Below are positions 41,543-50,500 of a stretch of 64,000 nucleotides of DNA, piece by piece (position 1 is the stretch's first letter; the number at the start of each line of letters is the position of its first letter). The stretch is from Verrucomicrobiia bacterium. GTDB lineage: Bacteria > Verrucomicrobiota > Verrucomicrobiia > JADLBR01. Under the pieces are notes generated by a model. The model saw nothing but the letters and a program-made list of their open reading frames with translations. It ran no database searches and was not told the origin of the DNA. The stretch is from assembly GCA_020847615.1 (NCBI GenBank), contig JADLBR010000280.1:1-64000 (forward strand), read 5' to 3'. Position numbers and translations under genes: made by a program.

Positions 41543-42556
41543 ATGGGCAGCAAGATCGAGGGAATATTCACGCCGCACGTGGTGCCGCTGGATGGTGCCG
41601 GGCGGATCGACGAGGGGGAGTTGCGCCGGTATCTGGGCTGGTTGATCGACAGGGGCGTGCACGGGCTGTACCCGAATGGGTCCACGGGGGAGTTCACCCG
41701 GTTCACGGCGGAGGAGCGGAGGCTGATCGTGCGGGTCGCGTGCGAGGTGGGGGCGGGGCGGGTGCCGGTGCTGGCCGGGGCGGCGGAGGCGAACGCGCGG
41801 GAGACCATCAAGGCGTGCGAGACCTATGCGGGGTACGGGGCGAGGGCCGTGGCGATCGTGTCGCCATTCTACTACAGGCTGAGCCCGGATTCGGTGTACG
41901 CGTACTTCAAAGAGATCGCGCTGAACAGCCCGATCGACGTGACCCTCTACAACATCCCGATGTTCGCGAGCCCGATCGACGTGCCGACGATCCGGCGGCT
42001 GCTGGAATTTCCGCGGATCGTGGGGATAAAGGACTCGTCCGGGGACCTGGCGTTCGTGATGAGGGTGATCGCGGTGGCGCGCGCGACGCGGTCGGATTTT
42101 TCGGTCCTTTCGGGCTGGGAGGCGGTGCTCGTGCCCGCGCTGATTGTCGGGGCCGATGGGGGGACCAATGCGTCGAGCGGTGTCGTGCCGGAGTTGACGC
42201 GCAAGGTCTACGACCTGACCCGGGCGGGTCGGCTCGACGAGGCGATGCGGCTCCAGTACAAGTTGCTGGAACTTTTCGACACGATGCTTTTCTCGGCGGA
42301 CTTTCCGGAGGGGTTCAAGGCGGCGGTGGCGCTCCGTGGGTTTGATCTGGGCCCCGGGCGGCAACCGCGGACCGAGGGCCAGCGGGTGGACACCGCGGCG
42401 CTCCAGCGGGTGCTGCAGTGCATCCTGTCCGAGCACGGGTACGTGGACGCGCCGAGCGAGGGGTGTCCGGTGCGGACGGGGGTGCCCGAGCGGGATCGCG
42501 TCGCGCAGATCGCACAGTCGGTGTTGGAGGAGTTGCGGAAGCGGGGCGCGCTGTGA
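41543..42556 (+). CDS. DHDPS/NAL-family aldolase with a C-terminal encapsulation-like helix
   Basis: 337-residue class I aldolase/lyase of the dihydrodipicolinate synthase/N-acetylneuraminate lyase family. The pyruvate-binding NGSTGE loop (G46-E50), Tyr in TLYNIP (Y136) and Schiff-base Lys in GIKDSSGD (K163) are all present, so catalysis is likely. The family normally ends near residue 295-300 (here at LSEHGY); this protein adds about 37 residues: a Pro/Gly-rich linker ([15 protein letters not shown]) and an amphipathic helix [18 protein letters not shown], which looks like the encapsulation peptides that direct enzymes into bacterial microcompartments. Its TGA stop is overlapped by the GTG start of a shell-protein gene. 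Substrate is unknown (a 2-keto acid aldol such as KDG or a relative is likely). ATG 41543 is chosen because homology starts at [11 protein letters not shown]. Confidence 0.9.
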   Translation: MGSKIEGIFTPHVVPLDGAGRIDEGELRRYLGWLIDRGVHGLYPNGSTGEFTRFTAEERRLIVRVACEVGAGRVPVLAGAAEANARETIKACETYAGYGARAVAIVSPFYYRLSPDSVYAYFKEIALNSPIDVTLYNIPMFASPIDVPTIRRLLEFPRIVGIKDSSGDLAFVMRVIAVARATRSDFSVLSGWEAVLVPALIVGADGGTNASSGVVPELTRKVYDLTRAGRLDEAMRLQYKLLELFDTMLFSADFPEGFKAAVALRGFDLGPGRQPRTEGQRVDTAALQRVLQCILSEHGYVDAPSEGCPVRTGVPERDRVAQIAQSVLEELRKRGAL

Positions 42557-43200
42557 GGGAGGCCATCGGGTTGATCGAGGCGCCCGGGCTGACGGTGGCG
42601 CTGGTGGCGGCGGACGCCATGGACAAGGCGGCTTCGATCCGCGTGCTGCAGGTCGAGCTCAACGACCTCGGCGGGGTGTGCTTCAAGTTCTCGGGCTCCG
42701 TTTCGGATGTCGAGGCCGCGTTGGACGCGGGGGGCGCGGTCGCGGTCCGGATGGGGGTCGGGGCCGTCGCGTCGCGATTGGCGCGCCCGGCGGAAGGCGC
42801 CGTGGGACGGGGCATCCTGTCCGAAATGGAGTTCAGCCCTTTGATCGAGCAACCGGTGGTTTTCGAGCCGACGGGCGAATCCGCCGGCGCGAGGGACCGC
42901 AACAGAAAGGCGACTATGGAGAAGAAGCAACCGCCCGCCATCGGGCTGATCGAAACGCAGGGATTCACGGCGGTGCTGGAGGCGATCGATACCGCCTGCA
43001 AGGCCGCCAGCGTGAATGTGGTGGGCAAGGAGAAACTCGGGGGCGGTTACATCACGATCATCATCGAGGGCGACATCGCTGCGGTGGAAGCCGCCGTGGC
43101 CGCCGGGCGCGAGAAGGTGGGCGATCTCGGCAAACTGATTGCCGCACACGTCATTTCGCGACCGAGCGCAGCCGTCATGTCTCTGTTGCCGGGCGCGTGA
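42553..43200 (+). CDS. Tandem-BMC-domain microcompartment shell protein (BMC-T)
   Basis: 215-residue protein with two bacterial microcompartment domains. Domain 1 (about 4-85) reads [20 protein letters not shown], with [17 protein letters not shown] and no typical Gly-rich pore loop; domain 2 (about 130-212) reads [20 protein letters not shown] and has the classical [20 protein letters not shown] loop. A 35-residue Glu/Arg-rich linker joins them. Start is a GTG overlapping the aldolase stop (GTGA). An ATG at 42916 with AGAAAGG upstream lies at the domain boundary and could yield a 94-residue single-domain subunit of PduA size. Shell proteins of this kind assemble into the polyhedral walls of metabolosomes; BMC-T forms trimers with gated pores. 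No BMC-P pentamer gene is seen in the window. Confidence 0.9.
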   Translation: MREAIGLIEAPGLTVALVAADAMDKAASIRVLQVELNDLGGVCFKFSGSVSDVEAALDAGGAVAVRMGVGAVASRLARPAEGAVGRGILSEMEFSPLIEQPVVFEPTGESAGARDRNRKATMEKKQPPAIGLIETQGFTAVLEAIDTACKAASVNVVGKEKLGGGYITIIIEGDIAAVEAAVAAGREKVGDLGKLIAAHVISRPSAAVMSLLPGA

Positions 43201-44384
43201 TGCCCTTGAAGGACGGGACGCACAGTGCCCCGGGGACGGGGCGACTGTTTGAGCTGGCGGGCGTGTTCCTGAAGCTCGGGGCGGCGGCGTTCGGAGGCCC
43301 CGCGGCCCACGTCGCGATGATGGAGGACGAGGTCGTGCGGCGCCGGGGATGGCTCGCGCGGGAGGAGTTTCTGGACCTGCTCGGCGCGACGAATCTGATC
43401 CCCGGGCCGAATTCGACCGAGATGGCGATCCACATCGGGCGGAGGCGCGCGGGCTGGGCTGGGCTCTTGCTGGCGGGAGCGTGTTTCATTCTGCCGGCGG
43501 CGCTGATCGTGACCGCGATGGCCTGGGTCTACGTGAGGTTTGGAGGGCTGCCGAGGGCCGAGGGCGTGCTGAATGGTGTGAAACCGGTGATCATCGCCGT
43601 GGTGGGCCAGGCGCTCTGGCGTCTTGGGAGGTCGGCGGCGAAGACACGATTTCTGGCGATCGCGGGCGTTGTGGCCACGGCCCTCTATGGGTTTGGCGTC
43701 CACGAGCTGGTGGTCCTGTTTGGAACGGGTGCCGTCGTCGCGCTCGTTCGATGTGGGCCATCGCCCTGGCGGCCGGGATCTGGCGGACGTCTCTGTGGCG
43801 TCGTGCCGATCGTGCCCATGGTGTTCGCGTGCAAGGCGGCGCCGGGCGGGGCAGCATTTGGCCTCTGGCCCCTGTTCCTGCTTTTTGTGAAGGTGGGTTC
43901 GGTGCTGTTTGGCAGCGGGTATGTCCTGCTGGCGTTTTTGCGGGCCGATCTGGTCGAGCGGTTTCATTGGCTGACGGAGGGGCAACTCCTGGATGCGATC
44001 GCGGTGGGGCAGGTGACGCCGGGCCCGGTGCTCACGACGGCCACCTTTGTCGGCTATGTTCTCGGGGGCTTGCCGGGCGCCATGATCGCGACCGCGGGAA
44101 TTTTTCTGCCCGCTTTCATATTCGTCGCCATCAGCGGGCCGCTGGTGCCGCGCATTCGGAGTTCGCCGCTGGCCGGATCGTTTCTGGACGGGGTCAACGT
44201 GGCGTCCCTGGCGCTGATGGCTGTGGTGACCTGGCACCTGGGGCGAGCGGCGCTCGTCGATGGCCTGAGCGTCGGGCTGGCGGTAGTTGGCGCGGTGTTG
44301 CTCTTGCGCTATCGGGTGAATTCCGCGTGGCTGGTTTTGGGAGGTGCGGCGGTGGGGTGGATCGTCGGGTTGCGGGGCGCGTGA
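43200..44384 (+). CDS. chrA: Chromate transporter (CHR) family protein, ChrA-like
   Basis: 394-residue inner-membrane protein with about ten to twelve helices in two homologous CHR halves. Diagnostic blocks: FGGPAAHVAMMEDEVV, LLGATNLIPGPNSTEMA and IHIG in the first half, and the corresponding VGSVLFGSGYVLLAFLRADL, IAVGQVTPGPVLTTATFVGY in the second. ChrA exports chromate in characterised bacteria; homologues may carry other oxyanions. Its ATG shares one base with the shell-protein stop (TGATG), so it is translationally coupled to the microcompartment genes, an unusual context. The start is fixed by this overlap and by the family alignment. Confidence 0.92.
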   Translation: MPLKDGTHSAPGTGRLFELAGVFLKLGAAAFGGPAAHVAMMEDEVVRRRGWLAREEFLDLLGATNLIPGPNSTEMAIHIGRRRAGWAGLLLAGACFILPAALIVTAMAWVYVRFGGLPRAEGVLNGVKPVIIAVVGQALWRLGRSAAKTRFLAIAGVVATALYGFGVHELVVLFGTGAVVALVRCGPSPWRPGSGGRLCGVVPIVPMVFACKAAPGGAAFGLWPLFLLFVKVGSVLFGSGYVLLAFLRADLVERFHWLTEGQLLDAIAVGQVTPGPVLTTATFVGYVLGGLPGAMIATAGIFLPAFIFVAISGPLVPRIRSSPLAGSFLDGVNVASLALMAVVTWHLGRAALVDGLSVGLAVVGAVLLLRYRVNSAWLVLGGAAVGWIVGLRGA

Positions 44385-44399
44385 CTCGGGTATTTCCGA

Positions 44400-44593
44400 A
44401 ACCGAACGCGATTCCCGCGGGCGGCGGCGATCGCTTCAAGGGCGCGCTGGAATGCGGGGCGCTCGTCGGCCCCGTCATCCGGGATGGCGCCGTGGGACAG
44501 CGGGGAAGAGGCGTTGGGATCAGTCGCGAGAGTGTGAAGGGGGAGGATGAGCGCCAGCGAAGGGGCGACGAACGAATCCGGACGAGGGCGCAT
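44400..44593 (-). pseudogene. Remnant of a pectate-lyase-like secreted protein
   Basis: A minus-strand frame beginning at 44593 (MRPRPDSFVAPSLALILPL, signal-peptide-like) continues with SHGAIPDDGADERPAFQRAL and EAIAAARGNRVRF, which matches the opening of pectate-lyase/polygalacturonase-type beta-helix proteins (GAxxDDGxxDxxAFQxAL). After about 60 residues the similarity ends, and the rest is occupied by the C-terminus of the chrA gene on the other strand. The fragment lies 11 bp downstream of the WbsX-like gene, reading the same way, so it appears to be a truncated former operon partner. Confidence 0.5.
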
Positions 44594-44603
44594 GGATCAT
44601 GGG

Positions 44604-47420
44604 CTACTTCAATTTGTTCTCAAACAAGACGGGTCCGCCCCACTTACCAGTGACGATCACGTCGACATCGCCATCGCCGTCGATGTCGGCGGCGCAGAGA
44701 TTGACGCCCGACCCGATGCCCTTGTCGAAGGTGATCGGGTATCGTGTCCACTCGGGCTGCGGTCCGCGCTTTAGCCTGTACCAGTAGACGCCGAGTTTGC
44801 CGAACTCGTCGGGGTCTTTGCCGTTGTGCGCCATGAAGCGTTTTCCCGTGACGAGGTCGGGGGTGCCGTCGGCATCGATGTCGGCCAGGGCGAGGCTGTG
44901 GGCCTGGCTCCAGGAGTCGTCGATGAGATGGTGTTTCCACGAGATCGCCCCGCCCTCGCGGACCTGCTCATACCAGAAGATGCCGTGCTTGTGTGCGCTG
45001 CTGGTGACGATGTCGGCTAACTTGTCGCCGTTCACATCCAGCACGAGGATCTGCGGCGTGTGGTCGGCCTTGCCGCCGGGCGCTCCCAGCGCCCAGGGGT
45101 GCTCGATCCATTGGCCGGACCGCGGGTCCTCGGGAGCCTCGAACCAGGCCTCTGGGCGCAGGACGTCGGGTCGCCCGTCGCCATTGATGTCGCCCGCGCC
45201 GCCGCCGAACGCCATCGGCTTTTCAGAGATGACGCGCTTGAGCAGGGTGGGTTGGCCGGAGGGGTCTTTTCCCGTTTCGAACCAGATCGTGGGTTTGCCG
45301 TTTGCCAGGATCTCGAGCGCTTTGCCGTCGCCATCGATATCCAATAGTTCCGCGCTCTCGAAGTTGCCGCTGTTGTCCGGGATGGACTCGGGCCAGTCGC
45401 CGTCCGTCCCAAGCGCGTTGCGATGCCATCGGACCGACTTGCTGAACCACCCGACGGAGACGATGTCGAGCCTGCCGTCCCGGTCCACGTCCAGCGGGAG
45501 GTTGGCGAAATCATCCATGTAACCCTTGCCCGTCTCATCGACCCCGGGCCCGGTGAGCGTGCGGACCTTGATGGGTTTCCAGTCCGGCGCCAGGTACAGG
45601 TTGGGCCCGGCGACGACGTCCGTTTTCTTGTCGCCGTTAAAATCGCCGATCCCGATCGCCTCGCTGCGATAGTCGCCGAGGCGATGTGGGACGAACTTGA
45701 CCGGGGGGCGGAACACGTCGCGGACCGCCTCGAGGTATTTCATGCCGTGGATCGTGTCCGGCTCGAGGTAGCTGCCCTCGGTCCACTCGTTCCAGCAGTT
45801 GATGTTAAAGATGCGGGGGCCCGTCGTCCTCGCGAGGAGCCGGCGCCTTGTCATCTCGAGCGCGGCACGGAAGCGCTCGGGCGTGTTGCCTCCGATCGTA
45901 TTGGTGAACGGGTACCCGAAATTACCGAATTCGTCCTCCTGGTGTGCCCTGGGGCTCGAGTCCCAGCCCATCGTGACGTTGGGGAAATAGGGTACGCCGA
46001 ACATCTTCTCGGCCCGGTTCCAGTAGTCGAAGTAGGCGTCGCGGGCCTCGTCGTAGTCGGTCTGGATTTTTGGCAGGGCGACGTGATGGATCCAGACGTA
46101 GGACGTGACCGAATCGAACCCCAGGTCTTTGACCAATTGGGCCGGGTCCGCGGGCTGTTTTTCGCCGGGGAGGATGGGGCGACCCCAGACGACGGCGTTG
46201 AGGTGGAGGCCCGGCAGGCCGGCGGCGACGGTTTTGGCGCGGAATTTGTCCAGCGCCTTGCGTGTCGCCTCGACGCTGCCGAAGCCGTCCATGAGCTTGG
46301 TCAGTTCGTAGAAGGAGAAGTACGGTCGGCCGTCTATCCGCCAGTAGGAGGGGTGCGTGAAGTAGGACTTGATGACGTGGTCGCAGATTCTCTCAAAATT
46401 CTCAGGGGTGACGACGCCCGGATAGAGGACTTTGCGTTCGGCGCCGCGGCGGTACGGGTGGATCTCGATCCAGTCGTGGTTCGCCCACATGAAGGCGAAT
46501 TTGATTCGCGCGTTGTTCTTGGCCTTCAGGAACCCGATGTCGATGGGGCGGTCGAGGAATGGGCCGTCGTTGTAATAATACCAGTCGAATATGAAGGCAT
46601 CGATGCCGTGGTCGGCCGCGGCATCGATCTTCTGCGCCATGGCGTCGGGGTCGGATTCGTCGGTGTATCCCCAGAGGGGCACCTTGGGCTGCTGGTGGCC
46701 GGGGAACCTGGGTTTGGCGGCCTTGACCAGTTCCCACTCGGACCAGCCCTTGCCCTTGGATTTCTCGTTGCGCGGGTCGCCGGGGTGATAGTTGCCGAAA
46801 TAATAGCAGGCCACGGTGATGGGGGAACCCTCGTCGGCGGGGGGGGGCGAGGTTGACGCGGATGATGTGGGGCGCGTTTCCAACGTCACGTTATCGAGGC
46901 CCGGGGTGCCCGACGTGGCGCGGAAAGCGACGATGATTGAAGTGCCCGCGGGAACGGACTTTGCCGCGAGTTGGTGCCGGGTCCCTGGCGCAAAGTCCCC
47001 GATCGCCAGCGGGGAGAGATTGCCGTCGAGGATCTGGGCCTGGAGGGCGGCGCCGGGTTTCCATGGTTCGGAGACATCGAATGCCAGCACCACATCAGAC
47101 GCGCGATCCAGCGCGCCGGCGCTCTGCCGGAGGAATCCCATCGCCGAAGGATTGCACGTGGGCGGCGTCGCGCCCTTCTTGGCATGGACCGCGTACGAAC
47201 TCTCTGAGCCGCGCCATCCTTTCGGGAGACCCGAGTGCCAGCCGTCCTTGGTCTCGATCATGCCGGCGAGGTCGCCAAAATCCCCGTTGATGATTTGCGG
47301 TCCGGCGCCGGCGGCTGGGGCAATCGCCGGTGCCGCGGGCGAAGGAAGGCCCGTGCCGGTTGCGAGGGGCGGAAGGAACACGGTGGCGAAGAGTGCGGAG
47401 GAGATGACGCTCTTGATCAT
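44604..47420 (-). CDS. GH99/WbsX-like glycosidase with FG-GAP repeats, secreted
   Basis: 938-residue secreted protein. Signal peptide from the ATG at 47420 (MIKSVISSALFATVFLPPLA); a GTG at 47453 is an alternative. Residues about 35-190 form a galactose-binding-like beta-sandwich (IINGDFGDLAGMIETKDGWH). From about 195 to 555 is a WbsX/GH99-like domain: CYYFGNYHPGDPRNEK, IDAAADHGIDAFIFDWYYY, HPSYWRIDGRPYFSFYEL, FNINCWNEWTEGSYLEP. From about 600 to the end are FG-GAP/VCBS repeats with Asp-rich loops (DFNGDKKTDV, DVDRDGRLDI, DINGDGRPDV, DIDGDGDVDV) that would bind calcium in an integrin-like propeller. Such proteins are thought to act on mannan-like or related glycans; activity is inferred. Acidic loop sets are intact. 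Confidence 0.85.
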   Translation of the reverse strand: MIKSVISSALFATVFLPPLATGTGLPSPAAPAIAPAAGAGPQIINGDFGDLAGMIETKDGWHSGLPKGWRGSESSYAVHAKKGATPPTCNPSAMGFLRQSAGALDRASDVVLAFDVSEPWKPGAALQAQILDGNLSPLAIGDFAPGTRHQLAAKSVPAGTSIIVAFRATSGTPGLDNVTLETRPTSSASTSPPPADEGSPITVACYYFGNYHPGDPRNEKSKGKGWSEWELVKAAKPRFPGHQQPKVPLWGYTDESDPDAMAQKIDAAADHGIDAFIFDWYYYNDGPFLDRPIDIGFLKAKNNARIKFAFMWANHDWIEIHPYRRGAERKVLYPGVVTPENFERICDHVIKSYFTHPSYWRIDGRPYFSFYELTKLMDGFGSVEATRKALDKFRAKTVAAGLPGLHLNAVVWGRPILPGEKQPADPAQLVKDLGFDSVTSYVWIHHVALPKIQTDYDEARDAYFDYWNRAEKMFGVPYFPNVTMGWDSSPRAHQEDEFGNFGYPFTNTIGGNTPERFRAALEMTRRRLLARTTGPRIFNINCWNEWTEGSYLEPDTIHGMKYLEAVRDVFRPPVKFVPHRLGDYRSEAIGIGDFNGDKKTDVVAGPNLYLAPDWKPIKVRTLTGPGVDETGKGYMDDFANLPLDVDRDGRLDIVSVGWFSKSVRWHRNALGTDGDWPESIPDNSGNFESAELLDIDGDGKALEILANGKPTIWFETGKDPSGQPTLLKRVISEKPMAFGGGAGDINGDGRPDVLRPEAWFEAPEDPRSGQWIEHPWALGAPGGKADHTPQILVLDVNGDKLADIVTSSAHKHGIFWYEQVREGGAISWKHHLIDDSWSQAHSLALADIDADGTPDLVTGKRFMAHNGKDPDEFGKLGVYWYRLKRGPQPEWTRYPITFDKGIGSGVNLCAADIDGDGDVDVIVTGKWGGPVLFENKLK

Positions 47421-47508
47421 GGCGGAGACCACTATGCTCGGAATTCGGGACACGCGCTATCGTTTTTCACGGAACTGGGGCCCGGGTTGCGACCGGGCAC
47501 ACAATGGG

Positions 47509-50500
47509 TCAGGGATCCCCTGAGGTCGCCTTGAGGCGCGCGAAGAGATGTCCGTCCGGAGCGAGGGCCAGGGGCAAGGTGACGCGGATTGCGTCCGGGG
47601 CATCCCCGTTCTCGGCGACGTTCACCACGATGCCCGCCGCATCGGGACCGCTTGATCCGGGTCCGATGGGCGCGTCCAGCCAGCCGTTGGCGAGGAGGTT
47701 CACGGAGTATTGCACTGTAAGGCTAAGGGCTGATTCAGAGTCGTCAGACCGACGAAAGGTCAAGGCGAGGTCAGATGCCGTCCATTGGGTTTCGGGGCGA
47801 TGGGAGGCAGAATCTGGGCGCAAGGGATTCCCGCCGAGGAGCCACTCGAGGGCGTTGGGCAAGCCGTCGCGGTCTGGGTCGTCGCGCCATCCCGCCTCGA
47901 GACCAGGAGCGCCGGTGAGGCCAGTCTCCCAGGCCCATCCCGCGAAGCCCGGGTCGGGTCCGTCGGCCACCTGCAGAAAACCGGTGCCGGTCAGGGAAGG
48001 GGTCTGGTAGCGAGCCGCAGAACCGACGGGTCCCCAGGTTCCCTTCCATTTCTTCTCGCCGGCGAGCCAGAGCTCTCCGACCGTGTCTGCGGCGTTATGT
48101 TCCAGGCGCAGCGTGGCGCCCCGCGCGATCCGCACGGCGGACGTATCGGACAGGGTGGCCTGTTCGAGGATGAGGGTTCCGGCTTCGGCGATGGTTGCCC
48201 CGCGATGGGTGAGGGGAGCGGAAATCCTGAGCGTGCCGGCCCCCGACTTGGTGAGGGCGCCCGCGCCGGTGACCGTCGCGGAGAACTCAAGAGCGGAGCC
48301 TGTGGCGACGTGAAAGGCCGTATCCGCGCCCAGGTCGAGCGGGGCGGCGATGGCATGGGAGCCCTGCAGCACCTCCACGAGACCGGTTCCGGTGTCCGGG
48401 CGTATCTGCAAGGATCCTGGGCCGGCCAGGGTGTATTGCGCGGTGCCGATGAAGCGCATCCCATCGAGCCGCGTGTGATCGGTTGCGCGCGGGACCTCTA
48501 TGGAATCGATCTCGAACGCGGCGCCGGCGTAGGCCGAGCCATTGACGGGGTCCAGGCGAAGGCGCGTGATGCGTTCGCCGGTCCAACCGGTGCGCCCGGC
48601 CATGGTAAAGACCACGTCCTGCAGCCCATTGTTGCCCGTGTAGTTCACGCGGACTTTTCGCGCTTCCGCGAACGTGTTGGTTGCCCAGTTTCCCCAGTAC
48701 AGGTCCACGGGCACATTGCCGCTAGCGTCTACGCGCATCCGCACCCGTATCTCCGAGACCTCGTCGCCGGCGAGATTCAGATTGAGGCGCTGGACGATGG
48801 GATCGCCACTTGATTGGGCGACACCCCGCAAGGTGCCGCCGGACACCGTGGCGTTGTCCACCTTGTTGGTCGTCCATCCCTCAAAATCCCCCCCGGCGTT
48901 GAAATACCAGCTCCTCGCGTTGGAGGGAAGCGCGACGGCGACCGCGGCGGACGTGGCGGCGCTGCCGAAGATGGGAACGCCTGACGGATGGCCGGGGCGA
49001 TTCCAGTAGTGCCAATTGCGGGGCTCGTCCCACGCGCCCGATCCGGGGGCAACCCAGGAGAACTCGTTCTGGGGAGGTTGCGGCAGGGCGAGTTCTCCGG
49101 ATTGCATGCCGCCGGGAGCGGATGGGGCCGTGCCGAGGAAGTTGCCCGCCCAGTCGAATCGCAGGACGCGGCCACCGGCCTCCTGGATATAGATGTCCCC
49201 CTGGTCCACGGCGAAGGATACGGGGTTGGCCAGCGGTGCCCCCGCGAAGCTATCGCCGAGGGGAAATGCTCCCAGAGGCGCATCGGCATGCTGGGTTTTC
49301 TCGTAACGGCGTACCTGGGCGCCCTCGATGCGCAGGACGTGCTCGCGGGCGAGGGTCCTGAAACCGGAGATGCGGTGGAATGTGAGGAGGTTGGAATCAT
49401 GGGCGCGAGGCGGCCTATTGCCCCCGACATCGAAAGCGGTCCGGGAGCCGATGACGATGTCCTCGCCGTCGAAGTCGAAGTTGAAGTACTGGAACCCCTC
49501 GTAGGAGATATTGGCGGAGTAGAGGAAGATCTTCTCTACGCTCCAGGCGGCGAGGTCGCGGGAGGTGAGCACGGCGGCGGTGTTGCGGATCAGGTCGGGG
49601 GCGAGGCCGGATCCGTCGTGTGCGGGGAGGATCGGGTTGGCCAGCAAGAAGTACTTGCCCGAGACGGGATCGAAACGGGCGCCGAACTTCTTCTCGCCTC
49701 CGGGAAGCGGCACGAAGTCGCGATCCGGATCAAAGAAGGCGATTCCGCTGGACGGGTGCACGCTGATCGTTGCGGCGTAGGGGAGGAGGCGCACCTTGGC
49801 GAGGATGGCGAGTCCGCGGGTGGGAGACGCGGTCATCTGGCCCTCGCCGATGAAGTTGTCTGCGGCGGTGAATCCGGTCCCCGGCAGCCAACTGTCGCTG
49901 GGGGTGGGGAAGCCATCGCCGCGGGTCCACGAGGCGACCTGGAAGGGGTCGGAGGTATCCGCGGCGGAGAGACTGGACCGGGTGGAGGCGAGCCAGATGC
50001 GTCCGTTGAGAAGCTGGGCGTTGTCGGGCGTGGCCATGCCGCCCAATGGGGAGAACGACGTCGATGTCCAACTGTCGCCACCGTTCTCCGATCTCATCAT
50101 CACGGCGGCATTGCCGGAGGCGTCATTGTTGGCCCCGAGCAGGTAGATCGTCCCACCGTGCTCGAACAGGCTGCCGCGCAGGATGCCGGTGAGGTCGGCG
50201 CCGCCGTTGACCTTGGTCCACGTCGCGCCCTTGTCGGCGGAACGGAACACGCGGGTTTTTCCGCTGGTGGAGGATCCGGACGCGGAGCCGAACTGCGCAT
50301 GCGAGGCGAGATAGTCGCCGTTGGACAGCACGAGAATGCAGGGGTCCGAGACATAGATGGGATTGATCGGGACGCCGAAAATCTGGGCCGGTGCCGGGAT
50401 CTCGCTGATGATCACCCCGGGGCAACTGCCGTGGTCTTGTCCGAGAACCGGGGCGGCGACCGCGAGGGCGGCCGACCCAATCGCGGCCCTGAGACTGGTG

